DNA from: CAYILR01 sp964364175
GTDB lineage: Bacteria; Bdellovibrionota; UBA1018
Direction: 5' to 3'
Assembly: GCA_964364175.1 (NCBI GenBank)
Contig: CAYILR010000011.1
Location: 35,965-99,964, forward strand
DNA length: 64,000 nucleotides
Position numbers and translations under genes: made by a program. The notes below the pieces were generated by a model. It did no database searches. It had not been told where the DNA came from and saw nothing but the letters and a program-made list of their open reading frames with translations. Below are positions 8,317-15,385 of this stretch, in pieces (within the stretch, counting starts at the first letter, position 1; every line of letters starts with the position of its first letter).

Positions 8317-9003
8317 GGACTATTCTTGTTTGGGTTCTCTTTCGGGATGAGCAGGGTTGCGATCGCAGCGAGTTCGCAGCATGTGCATCCTGCTTTTGGG
8401 AGAACTCACCTTTTGCCCAGCCCGTTGACCTTGCCTGGGGGAATGTTCATTTATGGGACTGATTTAGCGTTCGGAATTACGGATTTTTGGCAGGTGGGAA
8501 CGGGTCTTTTGAGAGATGTTTTTCAAATCTACAATGCCAACACCAAGCTCAAGCTTTTTGCGAATACGGACTTCGCTTTCGCGCTGACATTTGGGGTGGA
8601 TTACTACAATCCAAAACGATTTTCTTCCGCGTATCCCAACGTCAATATCACTGCCTATCAGCCCGGAGCTGTGTTCGCCATGGGCTTTCACCCGCGGGTG
8701 GCGATGTTTTTTGGCGCAAACTATCAATACACACAGGTCAAAGTTCCCAACGTGATGTCCGGGTATGTGCGAGGGACTCGCGTCGAGTCCGATTTGACGT
8801 TCATGTACAGCGGTGCCGATCGAAAAGGCCGGATTGCCAACGCAGTTTCCGTGGGGGCATCGTATGACCTGACCTACCGGATTTACGGGGTGGGTTTGAG
8901 TCACCACTGGCCGGGGTTTCAGCTTGGGCTACATGTGTATCCGAAGGCCAGTAATTCTAAATTCCTGCCGATCCTGGCGGGGGGTGGGTCGTTGTCGTTT
9001 TAG
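8293..9003 (+). CDS. Outer-membrane beta-barrel protein
   Basis: 236 residues with a signal peptide ending VAIAAS. The mature protein has repeated amphipathic Gly/aromatic strands (FGITDFWQVGTGLLRDVF, GVDYYNPKRF, MFFGANYQYTQVKV) and ends LAGGGSLSF with a terminal Phe, the outer-membrane assembly signal. About 210 mature residues would allow 8-10 strands. It is divergent from typA with only 18 bases between the two starts, so its promoter must lie inside typA's first codons. No specific family recognised. Confidence 0.8.
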   Translation: MLLRKICLGLFLFGFSFGMSRVAIAASSQHVHPAFGRTHLLPSPLTLPGGMFIYGTDLAFGITDFWQVGTGLLRDVFQIYNANTKLKLFANTDFAFALTFGVDYYNPKRFSSAYPNVNITAYQPGAVFAMGFHPRVAMFFGANYQYTQVKVPNVMSGYVRGTRVESDLTFMYSGADRKGRIANAVSVGASYDLTYRIYGVGLSHHWPGFQLGLHVYPKASNSKFLPILAGGGSLSF

Positions 9004-9030
9004 TGGGCACCAAAGGCCTAAAAACAGTGC

Positions 9031-9067
9031 TTGAAAATGGTATTACTTTGGTAGTATGATTGTAATA
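9031..9067 (+). promoter_or_regulatory. Promoter and probable operator of the MazEF-like pair
   Basis: TTGAAA (9031-9036) and TATGAT (9055-9060) are 18 bases apart, and the ATG follows only six bases after the -10, which predicts a leaderless mRNA. TATTAC (9041-9046) and GTAATA (9062-9067) form a perfect inverted repeat flanking the -10, as expected of an operator for autoregulation by the ribbon-helix-helix antitoxin. Confidence 0.6.
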
Positions 9068-9291
9068 TGAAGAAAAAAACTTCAATTAGCGTCAGCGGTA
9101 AACTACTTAAGTTGATAGATAACCTTCCGCAGCAACCCTCTCGATCTGAGATCATCGAAGAAGCACTGATTCTCTATTTTAAAAACAGAAAAGTGTTGGC
9201 TCGAGACCGATCGGATATCGATATTTTAAACAGCCTGAGTGATAAGTTGAATCAAGAAGCGCTCGACGTGCTTGAATATCAGGTGGACTGA
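9067..9291 (+). CDS. Ribbon-helix-helix antitoxin of a MazEF/PemIK-like pair
   Basis: 74 residues beginning KKKTSISVSGKLLKLIDNL and then SRSEIIEEAL, the beta-strand plus two-helix pattern of ribbon-helix-helix DNA-binding proteins. The C-terminal half is acidic and Leu-rich, the part that would wrap and neutralise the toxin. It sits two bases upstream of a PemK/MazF-like gene, so the two form a type II toxin-antitoxin operon, probably self-repressed through the inverted repeat over the promoter. Confidence 0.85.
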   Translation: MKKKTSISVSGKLLKLIDNLPQQPSRSEIIEEALILYFKNRKVLARDRSDIDILNSLSDKLNQEALDVLEYQVD

Positions 9292-9293
9292 TC

Positions 9294-9620
9294 GTGCAAC
9301 GAGGAGAGTTGTACAGGGTTTATCGGGGTAATAAAGTGGATCCGAAGGAATCTAGGGTTTTCGTAGTGGTGAGTCGACAACCGCTTCTTGACTCTAAATT
9401 TTCGGCAGCGATTTGTGCACCCGTTTATTCTAACTATGATGGGCTTTCAACACAGCTTGAAGTTGGAATTGAAGAAGGACTCAAAAAAAATTCATCAATC
9501 TTTTGTGACGAACTCATTAGTATAGAAAAGTCAAAACTCACACATTTTGTGGGTTCTCTTACGCATCAAAAATTGATGCAATTAGAGAAATGTCTTCGAA
9601 TTGCATTAGCGGTAGAGTAA
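9294..9620 (+). CDS. MazF/PemK-type mRNA interferase toxin
   Basis: 108 residues from a GTG start two bases after the antitoxin stop. The start QRGELYRVYRG, the core strand SRVFVVVSRQPLLDS, and the motif AICAPVYS match the PemK/MazF SH3-like fold, and the usual length is 105-120. Enzymes of this family cut mRNA at short sequence motifs when the antitoxin is lost. The family Arg in the first loop is partly shifted, so catalytic competence cannot be judged by eye. Paired with the ribbon-helix-helix protein upstream. Confidence 0.88.
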   Translation: MQRGELYRVYRGNKVDPKESRVFVVVSRQPLLDSKFSAAICAPVYSNYDGLSTQLEVGIEEGLKKNSSIFCDELISIEKSKLTHFVGSLTHQKLMQLEKCLRIALAVE

Positions 9621-9621
9621 A

Positions 9622-9921
9622 ATGAACTGGAACATGTGTATACAAAGATTGCTGATCATTTTTTTTCTTCTAGCTTTAAATAGCTTCGCTCAAGATGTGT
9701 CCGATGCTGACAAGGACCGGCTGCGCGCGCTTCGAGAACAAAGGCGTCCCGAAACCGAAGAGCGGCATCAGCAATACAAACTCCGTCAGAAGGCCCGCCT
9801 CGAAAAGCGTCGGCAGGAGCGCGCAGAACGTCGCTTGGAAAAGGAACGTGCGGGCAAAGAGCTGATCGAGAAGTACCTGCCCAAGGAAAAGTCTCAGGAA
9901 CAGTCAGATTCACCTGAGTGA
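9622..9921 (+). CDS. Small exported, highly charged protein
   Basis: 99 residues: a signal peptide (IQRLLIIFFLLALNSFAQ) followed by a long Arg/Glu-rich helix, probably a coiled coil, with basic and acidic residues alternating (RLEKRRQERAERRLEKER). It starts one base after the toxin stop but is unlikely to belong functionally to the toxin-antitoxin pair. Such charged exported helices can act as periplasmic chaperones or structural linkers, but no family is recognised. Its 3' end overlaps the convergent next gene by 12 bases. Confidence 0.65.
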   Translation: MNWNMCIQRLLIIFFLLALNSFAQDVSDADKDRLRALREQRRPETEERHQQYKLRQKARLEKRRQERAERRLEKERAGKELIEKYLPKEKSQEQSDSPE

Positions 9922-10473
9922 ATTCGACATCGCTGTTTTCAGGTCCCGTTCAAACTGCTGCGAGAAAAGGTAGTGGAAGAGCATTTCGCTGCTGACATCA
10001 CCTGGCCAGCCTTTGGAGAAAACTTCCGGCAGCTGGTCTAGCCCATAATAGTGAATGCTGGCCTGTCCGTAGCAGTTGGCAAACAAGACATAGCGGAGTT
10101 TGTCGGTGGCTTTTCGAGCAAACAGGCCCCGAGGCAGTCTTTTTTCATCCGCATCCCAGATCGAGCCGTTTTTGCTGCCGTGGCTATTCCAGATGATTCC
10201 GACCGCCAGCGGGTCAGTCAGGGTGTTTTTGAGGTCCCAGGTTTTTGCATCCACATGGATGACGGTTCGGATGCCTTTTTCGGAGAGATTTTTCGCCACT
10301 AGGTAAAATCGGTCATAATCCGAGCGCGACCAAGAATCGCTCAGATCACCTATCAGGTAATGAAAGTCGCCCTGGTATGTTTTCTGCGCGTCGGCCGATT
10401 CAGCGATGGACCCGAAGGTCGATAATGTGAATAAAAACCCAACGACTAGGCATTGAAACTTACTGTATCCCAT
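9910..10473 (-). CDS. Exported protein with a possible caspase-like His/Cys dyad
   Basis: About 187 residues from ATG 10473, with a signal peptide (CLVVGFLFTLSTFG). Residues near 95-100 read IIWNSHGSKNG and near 130-135 read YVLFANCYG. A strand ending in His-Gly followed about 36 residues later by a hydrophobic strand ending in Cys is the layout of clan CD peptidases (caspase, clostripain, gingipain, CHAT). That is only a motif-level similarity and the spacing is plausible rather than diagnostic. It could equally be an unrelated exported protein. It is divergent from the VOC gene. Confidence 0.6.
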   Translation of the reverse strand: MGYSKFQCLVVGFLFTLSTFGSIAESADAQKTYQGDFHYLIGDLSDSWSRSDYDRFYLVAKNLSEKGIRTVIHVDAKTWDLKNTLTDPLAVGIIWNSHGSKNGSIWDADEKRLPRGLFARKATDKLRYVLFANCYGQASIHYYGLDQLPEVFSKGWPGDVSSEMLFHYLFSQQFERDLKTAMSNSLR

Positions 10474-10508
10474 GGGAGATAAAACAACGGAGAGTGACTG
10501 TTTTGTCA

Positions 10509-10901
10509 ATGATGAAAGCACATTTGATTTTATACGTCAAAGATCAGGAGCGGAGTAAGGAGTTTTACAGAGCTGTTTTGGCGCAAGAGCCTGCGCTACA
10601 CGTTCCTGGCATGACTGAGTTTATGTTAAATAGTGGTTGTGTTCTCGGTCTGATGCCTGAGCGTGGAATCAAGCGCCTCTTAGGTGAGCGGCTACCCGAC
10701 CCGGAATCTGGGAACGGAATCCCTCGCGCTGAGCTTTACCTACAGGTTGACGAGCCGGGTGCCTACCATAATCGCTCCATCAAGATGGGAGCGAAAGAGC
10801 TGAGTGGGCTTGAACCCAGGAGCTGGGGCGATATCGCAGCTTATAGCCTCGATCCTGATGGTCACGTAATTGCGTTTTCGAAAGTTTTTAATGGTCTTTA
10901 A
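10509..10901 (+). CDS. VOC superfamily (glyoxalase/bleomycin-resistance-like) protein
   Basis: About 130 residues: KAHLILYVKDQERSKEFYRAVL opens like most VOC proteins, and the C-terminal half has DEPGAYHNRSIKMGAKEL and YSLDPDGHVIAFS, the paired beta-alpha-beta-beta-beta units that bind a metal. The last DPDGH segment supplies the usual His ligand. Substrate unknown; resistance or small-molecule chemistry are common roles. ATG 10509 or 10512 is chosen, since GTG 10494 would leave no spacing from GGAG; a TTG at 10503 is also possible. Confidence 0.85.
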   Translation: MMKAHLILYVKDQERSKEFYRAVLAQEPALHVPGMTEFMLNSGCVLGLMPERGIKRLLGERLPDPESGNGIPRAELYLQVDEPGAYHNRSIKMGAKELSGLEPRSWGDIAAYSLDPDGHVIAFSKVFNGL

Positions 10902-10925
10902 AATTTAAATTAAATGTAAAAAATC

Positions 10926-10955
10926 CTTGCGTCGCACACTCAAATTTGCGACAAG
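10926..10955 (+). promoter_or_regulatory. Inverted repeat just before the 10965 start
   Basis: CTTGCGTCGCA (10926-10936) faces TGCGACAAG (10947-10955), a near-perfect inverted repeat with a two-base bulge and a 10-base loop, ending 9 bases before the ATG. It could be an operator or an mRNA hairpin that limits ribosome access. No T-run follows, so it is not a terminator. Confidence 0.4.
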
Positions 10956-10964
10956 CTTCCATCA

Positions 10965-11399
10965 ATGAAAGTGACTTTTGTTTTTTTTGCTTTATGGACT
11001 TCAGCTTCGCTGGCCTTGGCTGACGACAGGGGCTACTACCCCTCGATGACCCTCTCGTTCGTCGCAGCGGCACACACTTGCTCTGCTGGGTATGGGGCTG
11101 CTTGCGGAGTTGCTACCGTGACCGGGCTGCTTTCGACCGGCCTGAAAATGACCCAGGACAAAAAGGCAAAAAAGGGCGAGCAGCAGGCCCTTCTTCAGCA
11201 AGTAATTTTATCGAAGTCAGATGCGCAACAATACCTACTCAATGGTGAAATGAGCGTCGCCTTGCAGGATACGCTGAGACAGATTCGTGAAATGAGTTTG
11301 GATCTGAGTTTGGGCGGTGCGCAGGACCTGGCTTCAGAAATTTCTGCTGCCACGGACTGGGAGTTGTGCGCAGCCATCGTAGCAGAGTTTCCGTCCTAA
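10965..11399 (+). CDS. Exported protein of unknown function
   Basis: 144 residues with a signal peptide (TFVFFALWTSASLALA). The mature part has Cys residues spaced for disulfides (HTCSAGYGAACG), a glycine-rich hydrophobic helix, a short Lys-rich stretch (KKAKKGEQQ) and a helical C-terminal half ending with another Cys. No catalytic motif or family recognised. It is followed about 58 bases later by a strong rho-independent terminator, so it appears monocistronic. Confidence 0.7.
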   Translation: MKVTFVFFALWTSASLALADDRGYYPSMTLSFVAAAHTCSAGYGAACGVATVTGLLSTGLKMTQDKKAKKGEQQALLQQVILSKSDAQQYLLNGEMSVALQDTLRQIREMSLDLSLGGAQDLASEISAATDWELCAAIVAEFPS

Positions 11400-11456
11400 G
11401 ATAAAATTTTAATCGAGGACTGAGCTTCCTGACTACGCGGACTGGATGTTCCTGTT

Positions 11457-11478
11457 GACCTTACAAAAGGTCTTTTTT
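11457..11478 (+). terminator. Rho-independent terminator after the 10965-11399 gene
   Basis: GACCTT (11457-11462), loop ACAA, AAGGTC (11467-11472), then six T: a 6-bp perfect stem with a T-run, the classical intrinsic terminator. Confidence 0.8.
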
Positions 11479-11503
11479 GAAACTCTCAGTAGGTCCTATC
11501 ATC

Positions 11504-12487
11504 CTAGCCTAGCCATCGCTTCATTTTCTCTTCCCCAAAGAATTGAATCGCAGCAAGAGCATTGTGCGTCTGGCAAAGCAAACGAAGATTAGCCGGTTCT
11601 GTTTTTCCACCTGCGCTCCAGGGTTGAATGTGGTCAATTTGGAGTCTGTGTTTGGAATCACATCGTTTTTGGGTCGATGGATCTATGTACTCACACCGGC
11701 CTTGTGCTTTTTTGAAAATTTTTGATTTAATAGGAACCGGAATGTATCGGGATTCAGAATTAACGCAGCGTTTAGCGGCCGGCCGAAGTTCTGAAGTGGA
11801 AGCAGGTTCTTCTTTCTGAGGTTTTTGCATCGGATCTTTTTTCTTTAAGTACTCTTGGAGAGTAAGTTTCAAAATCTCGTTGTAGCTCAACTGTCCTTTG
11901 AGTTCCTGAAAGCGTTTGAGTAACTCCATCGTCTCCTCGTCCGCCATCACCGTTAACTGAGTCAGTGTCTCGGTTACAGGCTTCTGGGATTCCCTGGGCA
12001 GAGCGACGATGGGGGAGATCGTTGCGAAAAGTCTCTCCACTTCGCGTTTACTTTTTCCTGAGACCTGTTGAACCAGTTCTCTTTTTTGCTCCGGACTGAA
12101 GATTCTTTTTTCTTCCTTCTGAACTTTTCTTACAAAAGTCTGAACCTGAGCTGCAGTGGTAAGAGACATTTTTCCGGATTCAAATTGTTCTTTGATTTCC
12201 GGAAGAGCCTCGAGCAATTGCATAGCTCCGATCCTCTCAGAGGTTCCTGACTCCGAATAGCCCAACTCTTTCATGCAATATTTCCAAATCCCGTCGTATC
12301 CCTTCAGTGCGTAGATTCTTCGGTCCCTGACGACCTGCAGGTGATACAAAAGATTCAGAGTGGCATCCTTTTCTGTCCGGGAAGCCGCTAAAGTCCGCGA
12401 ATGAATTTCTTCGGAGGGAAGTCGTTTCAGACTTGCATAATAACTCAAATTTTGTGTGACTGTTTTTTTAATGATTCCATTTTCCAT
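11504..12487 (-). CDS. HNH endonuclease-domain protein (paralogue of 36243-37241)
   Basis: 327 residues. The C-terminus carries an HNH nuclease motif: CEYIDPSTQKRCDSKH, then LQIDHIQPWSAGG, then NLRLLCQTHN, with the two Cys pairs that bind a structural zinc. The N-terminal 200 residues are helical, with a conserved VRDRRIYALKGY...IWKYC segment shared with the second copy in this window. Proteins of this shape are multi-copy in Bdellovibrio-like genomes to my knowledge; their role is not established. ATG 12487 has GGGGA five bases upstream. Both copies share an unusual upstream element. Confidence 0.88.
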   Translation of the reverse strand: MENGIIKKTVTQNLSYYASLKRLPSEEIHSRTLAASRTEKDATLNLLYHLQVVRDRRIYALKGYDGIWKYCMKELGYSESGTSERIGAMQLLEALPEIKEQFESGKMSLTTAAQVQTFVRKVQKEEKRIFSPEQKRELVQQVSGKSKREVERLFATISPIVALPRESQKPVTETLTQLTVMADEETMELLKRFQELKGQLSYNEILKLTLQEYLKKKDPMQKPQKEEPASTSELRPAAKRCVNSESRYIPVPIKSKIFKKAQGRCEYIDPSTQKRCDSKHRLQIDHIQPWSAGGKTEPANLRLLCQTHNALAAIQFFGEEKMKRWLG

Positions 12488-12522
12488 ATTGTTCCCCAGA
12501 AGATGAAAAAACGATTCAAAAT

Positions 12523-12542
12523 AAATACCACGAATCGATCAA
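12523..12542 (-). promoter_or_regulatory. Conserved upstream element of HNH paralogues, copy 1
   Basis: On the minus strand TTGATC, 5 bases, GTGGTATTT, 25 bases, GGGGAA and then the ATG. The same parts with identical 5- and 25-base spacing occur before the second HNH gene (36187-36206). This suggests a shared promoter or operator rather than chance. Confidence 0.5.
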
Positions 12543-12612
12543 AATCATCCATAAAAATGGGGTTTTGTTAGAAAATAAAATCCGAAATTCAGAACAGTGA
12601 ATATAAGATTTC

Positions 12613-12636
12613 AAACAGGGCAATCCTGTTTTTTTT
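12613..12636. terminator. Hairpin with T-run between HNH gene and queF
   Basis: AAACAGG (12613-12619), 5-base loop, CCTGTTT (12625-12631), with T's to 12636 on the plus strand. It lies four bases past the queF stop and, read on the minus strand, is followed by only three T's, so it is a plausible but weak queF terminator. Confidence 0.5.
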
Positions 12637-12640
12637 AGCC

Positions 12641-13042
12641 TTAAGTCCGTTTATGTTTAGCCGTCACGACAGTCTTAATGTTTCCGCGGACGCTGAAGTC
12701 CCCGACGACTTCCATTTCCCACGGGTCCAAGAGCTCCACTAAGTCGTCCAAAATTCTATTCGAAACATCTTCGTGAAAAATCCCCTGGTTGCGGAATTTG
12801 TTAATGTATAATTTCAGACTCTTGAGTTCCACACACCATTTGCGGGGAATGTATCGGATGTGAATGGTCGCAAAGTCTGGGAATCCAGAAACGGGGCAGA
12901 TGCAGGTGAATTCCGGGCAGGTAAATTCCACGGTGTACCGGCGAACCTGTGTGCGGTTTTCGAAACGCTCGAGTTTTGAGTCCTGGATGATCTGGGCGCC
13001 ATCGGGACGAGCATTTTCTAAAGTCATGTTTTTCTTGGTCAT
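12641..13042 (-). CDS. queF: NADPH-dependent 7-cyano-7-deazaguanine (preQ0) reductase QueF
   Basis: 133 residues, the length of the short (unimodular) QueF type. FTCICPVSGFPDFATIHIRY holds the catalytic Cys49 that forms the thioimide with preQ0 and Asp56, and KFRNQGIFHED carries the substrate-binding His and Glu. The enzyme reduces preQ0 to preQ1 in the queuosine tRNA modification pathway, in the cytoplasm. No other queuosine gene is nearby. I see no convincing preQ1 riboswitch in the 115 bases upstream. Confidence 0.95.
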   Translation of the reverse strand: MTKKNMTLENARPDGAQIIQDSKLERFENRTQVRRYTVEFTCPEFTCICPVSGFPDFATIHIRYIPRKWCVELKSLKLYINKFRNQGIFHEDVSNRILDDLVELLDPWEMEVVGDFSVRGNIKTVVTAKHKRT

Positions 13043-13157
13043 ATTTATTTTCTAAATGAGAGGTTATTTGAAATCAGTGCGATTTCCAAGAAAAATTTGA
13101 TTTTCAAAATCTGGCCGTGATATCGCCACAAGGGGACAAAGAAAAGGGGAGATAAAA

Positions 13158-13982
13158 ATGGGTGAGATTGTTTTCGGGGTTATTTACAGAAAAAAAACCG
13201 TGATTTTGCTTGGAGCTGTTTCGATGCTTTTGCTGGGGATTGCGCCCCTGGCGTTTGCCGATGAATTCGCTATCGAAGGTGTGGCGGCATCGGGCAGCGA
13301 TTTTAATATTCAATTGAATCAAGATAAAATGTTGTTGAGCAACACCCAGTATTTTCCGAACTCGGTTTCACTCGATCAGGCCAAAGAGATTTTGACTTCA
13401 ACCATTCTCCCAACGTTTTTCAGCCGCTCTGTGACGATCAAAAAAATGGTCCGCAACCGAATCAATCCTACAACCGTAGAGCTGATCACCTATGCCGAGA
13501 AAGAAATGATGGGGATCACATTCGACATCACGACCTACGCGACCTGCACCGAAACCGCAGTCGAAGAAGATGGATGGAAAGAGACCTGCGCGCTCAATCC
13601 GAGCAAAGGTGATGCAGGTCGGGTTTTTTATTACGCGTACTCTTCGATCCACTGCACGGGCAGGAATGCTCCGACCTGCGTGCAAACCCTGGATAGCCGC
13701 TTGAAAAAACTCGGGTGGCCCGCATCGGTTCGCGCTAAAGAACTCGCCATTTCTGGGGCCATGGAGGCTTTGCACGTCGCGGGGGCGAGCTTTGTGTACA
13801 GTGCACACTCGGGAATGACTCCTCCACAGGCAAGATCTCTCTATGATCAAGGATTGTTTTTTAGCCTAGTGGAGAAAATCCGTCCCCTGCTGGCGGAGGC
13901 CAAAGGCGGTGGCCTGGATTCGGCTAGCCTCACGATCCTGGGCTCGGATCGCAGTGGCAGTTTCCAGATCATCCGGAACTAG
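13158..13982 (+). CDS. Exported protein of unknown function
   Basis: 274 residues. After a basic start (YRKKTVILLGAVSMLLLG) a signal peptide ends APLAFA. The mature protein has Cys pairs (TCTETA...TCAL, HCTGRNAPTC) that suggest disulfides and no recognisable catalytic motif. GGGGAG lies just before ATG 13158. It stands alone, divergent from queF, and is followed by a large inverted repeat at 13997-14033 that may end its transcript. Function unknown. Confidence 0.72.
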   Translation: MGEIVFGVIYRKKTVILLGAVSMLLLGIAPLAFADEFAIEGVAASGSDFNIQLNQDKMLLSNTQYFPNSVSLDQAKEILTSTILPTFFSRSVTIKKMVRNRINPTTVELITYAEKEMMGITFDITTYATCTETAVEEDGWKETCALNPSKGDAGRVFYYAYSSIHCTGRNAPTCVQTLDSRLKKLGWPASVRAKELAISGAMEALHVAGASFVYSAHSGMTPPQARSLYDQGLFFSLVEKIRPLLAEAKGGGLDSASLTILGSDRSGSFQIIRN

Positions 13983-13996
13983 CAAATCTCTTCTTG

Positions 13997-14033
13997 AAAT
14001 TACGACAAAGTCATTACGAAGTTATCGTAATTT
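13997..14033 (+). terminator. Inverted repeat downstream of 13158-13982
   Basis: AAATTACGA (13997-14005) and TCGTAATTT (14025-14033) form a perfect 9-bp inverted repeat with a 19-base loop, 15 bases after the stop. The right arm ends in TTTT. It may be a weak terminator or an operator. Confidence 0.4.
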
Positions 14034-14145
14034 TAACTATTTGATATTATAAATAAATTTTTATTTGAAGTGGTTTTAGATGCTAATTTCATGTGTAATC
14101 GATTTGACCACGACTTGCCAGTGGATCTCTGCTGAGACTTTTTAA

Positions 14146-14191
14146 GTTTCTCATTATAGACAAAATATTAAAAAAGGCTATAATGAGAAAC
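14146..14191 (+). promoter_or_regulatory. 14-bp perfect inverted repeat over the XRE gene promoter and start
   Basis: GTTTCTCATTATAG (14146-14159) and its exact complement CTATAATGAGAAAC (14178-14191) are separated by 18 bases. The right arm contains a perfect -10 (TATAAT, 14179-14184) seven bases before ATG 14192, predicting a leaderless transcript. This is very likely the operator through which the XRE protein represses its own operon. Confidence 0.7.
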
Positions 14192-14668
14192 ATGCCTGCT
14201 GCTTCTCCCCAAATTGGACACCAGCTAAAAAAACACCTACGAGAATTAGGTGCGCAGATTCGGGTTCACCGAAAAAAGCTGGGGATTAGCGCAGTGGCGA
14301 CCGCCGAATCAGCAGGGATGTCTCGCGTCACTTTGTACCGCATTGAAAGGGGTGAGGCGTCCGTGACCATGGGGGCCTACCTGAGTGTAGTTTTTGCGCT
14401 TGGATTGAAATTGGAATTGAACGAATTGAATAAAAAAAAGCAGCTCATCAGGAAAAAACTGGCTCACAAAATACTGATTTCTAAGTACCCTCAACTCAAA
14501 CGCTTAGCGTGGCAAATCAAGGAAAATAAGGAAATTAGTCCGAAAGAAGCTTTGGAGCTTTACGAACGAAACTGGAAGTACGTTGATCTTGAGGTTCTGA
14601 AGCCGGAAGAGAGGGAGTTGATTCAGCAGTTGCTAGAGCACTTTGGAAGGGAGCGATTGCTTGTTTAA
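14192..14668 (+). CDS. XRE-family helix-turn-helix regulator, probable antitoxin
   Basis: About 158 residues. A helix-turn-helix of the Cro/C1 type covers roughly residues 15-70 (LGAQIRVHRKKLGISAVATA...GMSRVTLYRIERGEAS). The C-terminal half is helical and charged. ATG 14192 is favoured over ATG 14183 because the -10 box TATAAT overlaps the first ATG. The stop overlaps the start of the AbiEii-like gene, so the two form a bicistronic unit of toxin-antitoxin type, with the inverted repeat upstream as the likely autoregulatory operator. Confidence 0.88.
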   Translation: MPAASPQIGHQLKKHLRELGAQIRVHRKKLGISAVATAESAGMSRVTLYRIERGEASVTMGAYLSVVFALGLKLELNELNKKKQLIRKKLAHKILISKYPQLKRLAWQIKENKEISPKEALELYERNWKYVDLEVLKPEERELIQQLLEHFGRERLLV

Positions 14669-15356
14669 GAGGGAGCGACATGTTCGCATAGCCACCATTC
14701 TTCAATCTTTGGATGCAGGTATCCTCAAATCTCATGGGTGTTTGTTTGGAGGGGGGACAGCCATCGTGCTTTCCCATGATGAATACCGCGAATCCCTGGA
14801 TATTGATTTTATTTGTTCCGATTGGGCGGGATATAGGAGTTTACGGCAAATATTGACCGGTAAGAAAGGCCTCAGGGCCATTGAGCGTAGGGGGATGCCT
14901 CTCAATCCAGTGGCGGAATTGCGGGCTGATCAATACGGAATTCGCACTCTGTTGAAGGTGGGCGAGACAGAAATCAAATTTGAAATCATTCACGAAGGGC
15001 GAATTTTACTAGAGCCGGCTCATGAGAATCACCAAATCTGTGGAATTGCCACGCTCGTGCCGCTGGACATGGCTGCATGCAAACTCTTGGCAAACTCGGA
15101 TCGATGGGCGGATAGTTCTGTTTATTGTCGAGATATTATTGACCTGGCTATGATGGATTTGTCATCTCAGCAGCTAAAAAAAGCTTTGAGCAAAGCATCC
15201 GGTGCATATGGCGCAGCTGTGGGGAAAGATCTCAAAAAAGCGATTAAACGGCTCGAAGAAAATCCAGGTCGTTTGGATGATTGCATGGATGCTCTGAAGA
15301 TGACATCCGTGCCGAAAGCACTTCTGTGGAGTAAAATTAGGGTGTTACGCTTTTGA
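14661..15356 (+). CDS. AbiEii/AbiGii-like nucleotidyltransferase, probable toxin
   Basis: About 231 residues. CLFGGGTAIVLSHDEYRESLDIDFIC carries the GG...R.S.DID pattern of the DNA polymerase beta-like nucleotidyltransferases in AbiEii (type IV) toxins, which in studied cases modify tRNA or other targets with nucleotides. The rest is helical and follows the family in general shape. TTG 14661 is preferred: it has GGGAG seven bases upstream and overlaps the end of the XRE gene. An XRE partner instead of the usual AbiEi antitoxin is notable, because the AbiEi-like domain lies in the neighbouring Fic gene. Confidence 0.8.
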   Translation: MFKRERHVRIATILQSLDAGILKSHGCLFGGGTAIVLSHDEYRESLDIDFICSDWAGYRSLRQILTGKKGLRAIERRGMPLNPVAELRADQYGIRTLLKVGETEIKFEIIHEGRILLEPAHENHQICGIATLVPLDMAACKLLANSDRWADSSVYCRDIIDLAMMDLSSQQLKKALSKASGAYGAAVGKDLKKAIKRLEENPGRLDDCMDALKMTSVPKALLWSKIRVLRF

Positions 15357-15385
15357 CTAAAGGGGGTTTTTATTTGGAGCGGTGC

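Noticed and set aside
13043..13157. PreQ1 riboswitch before queF
   Set aside because: No matching pseudoknot-type sequence (such as a conserved AGAGGTTC...AAAAAACTA) is visible on the minus strand.
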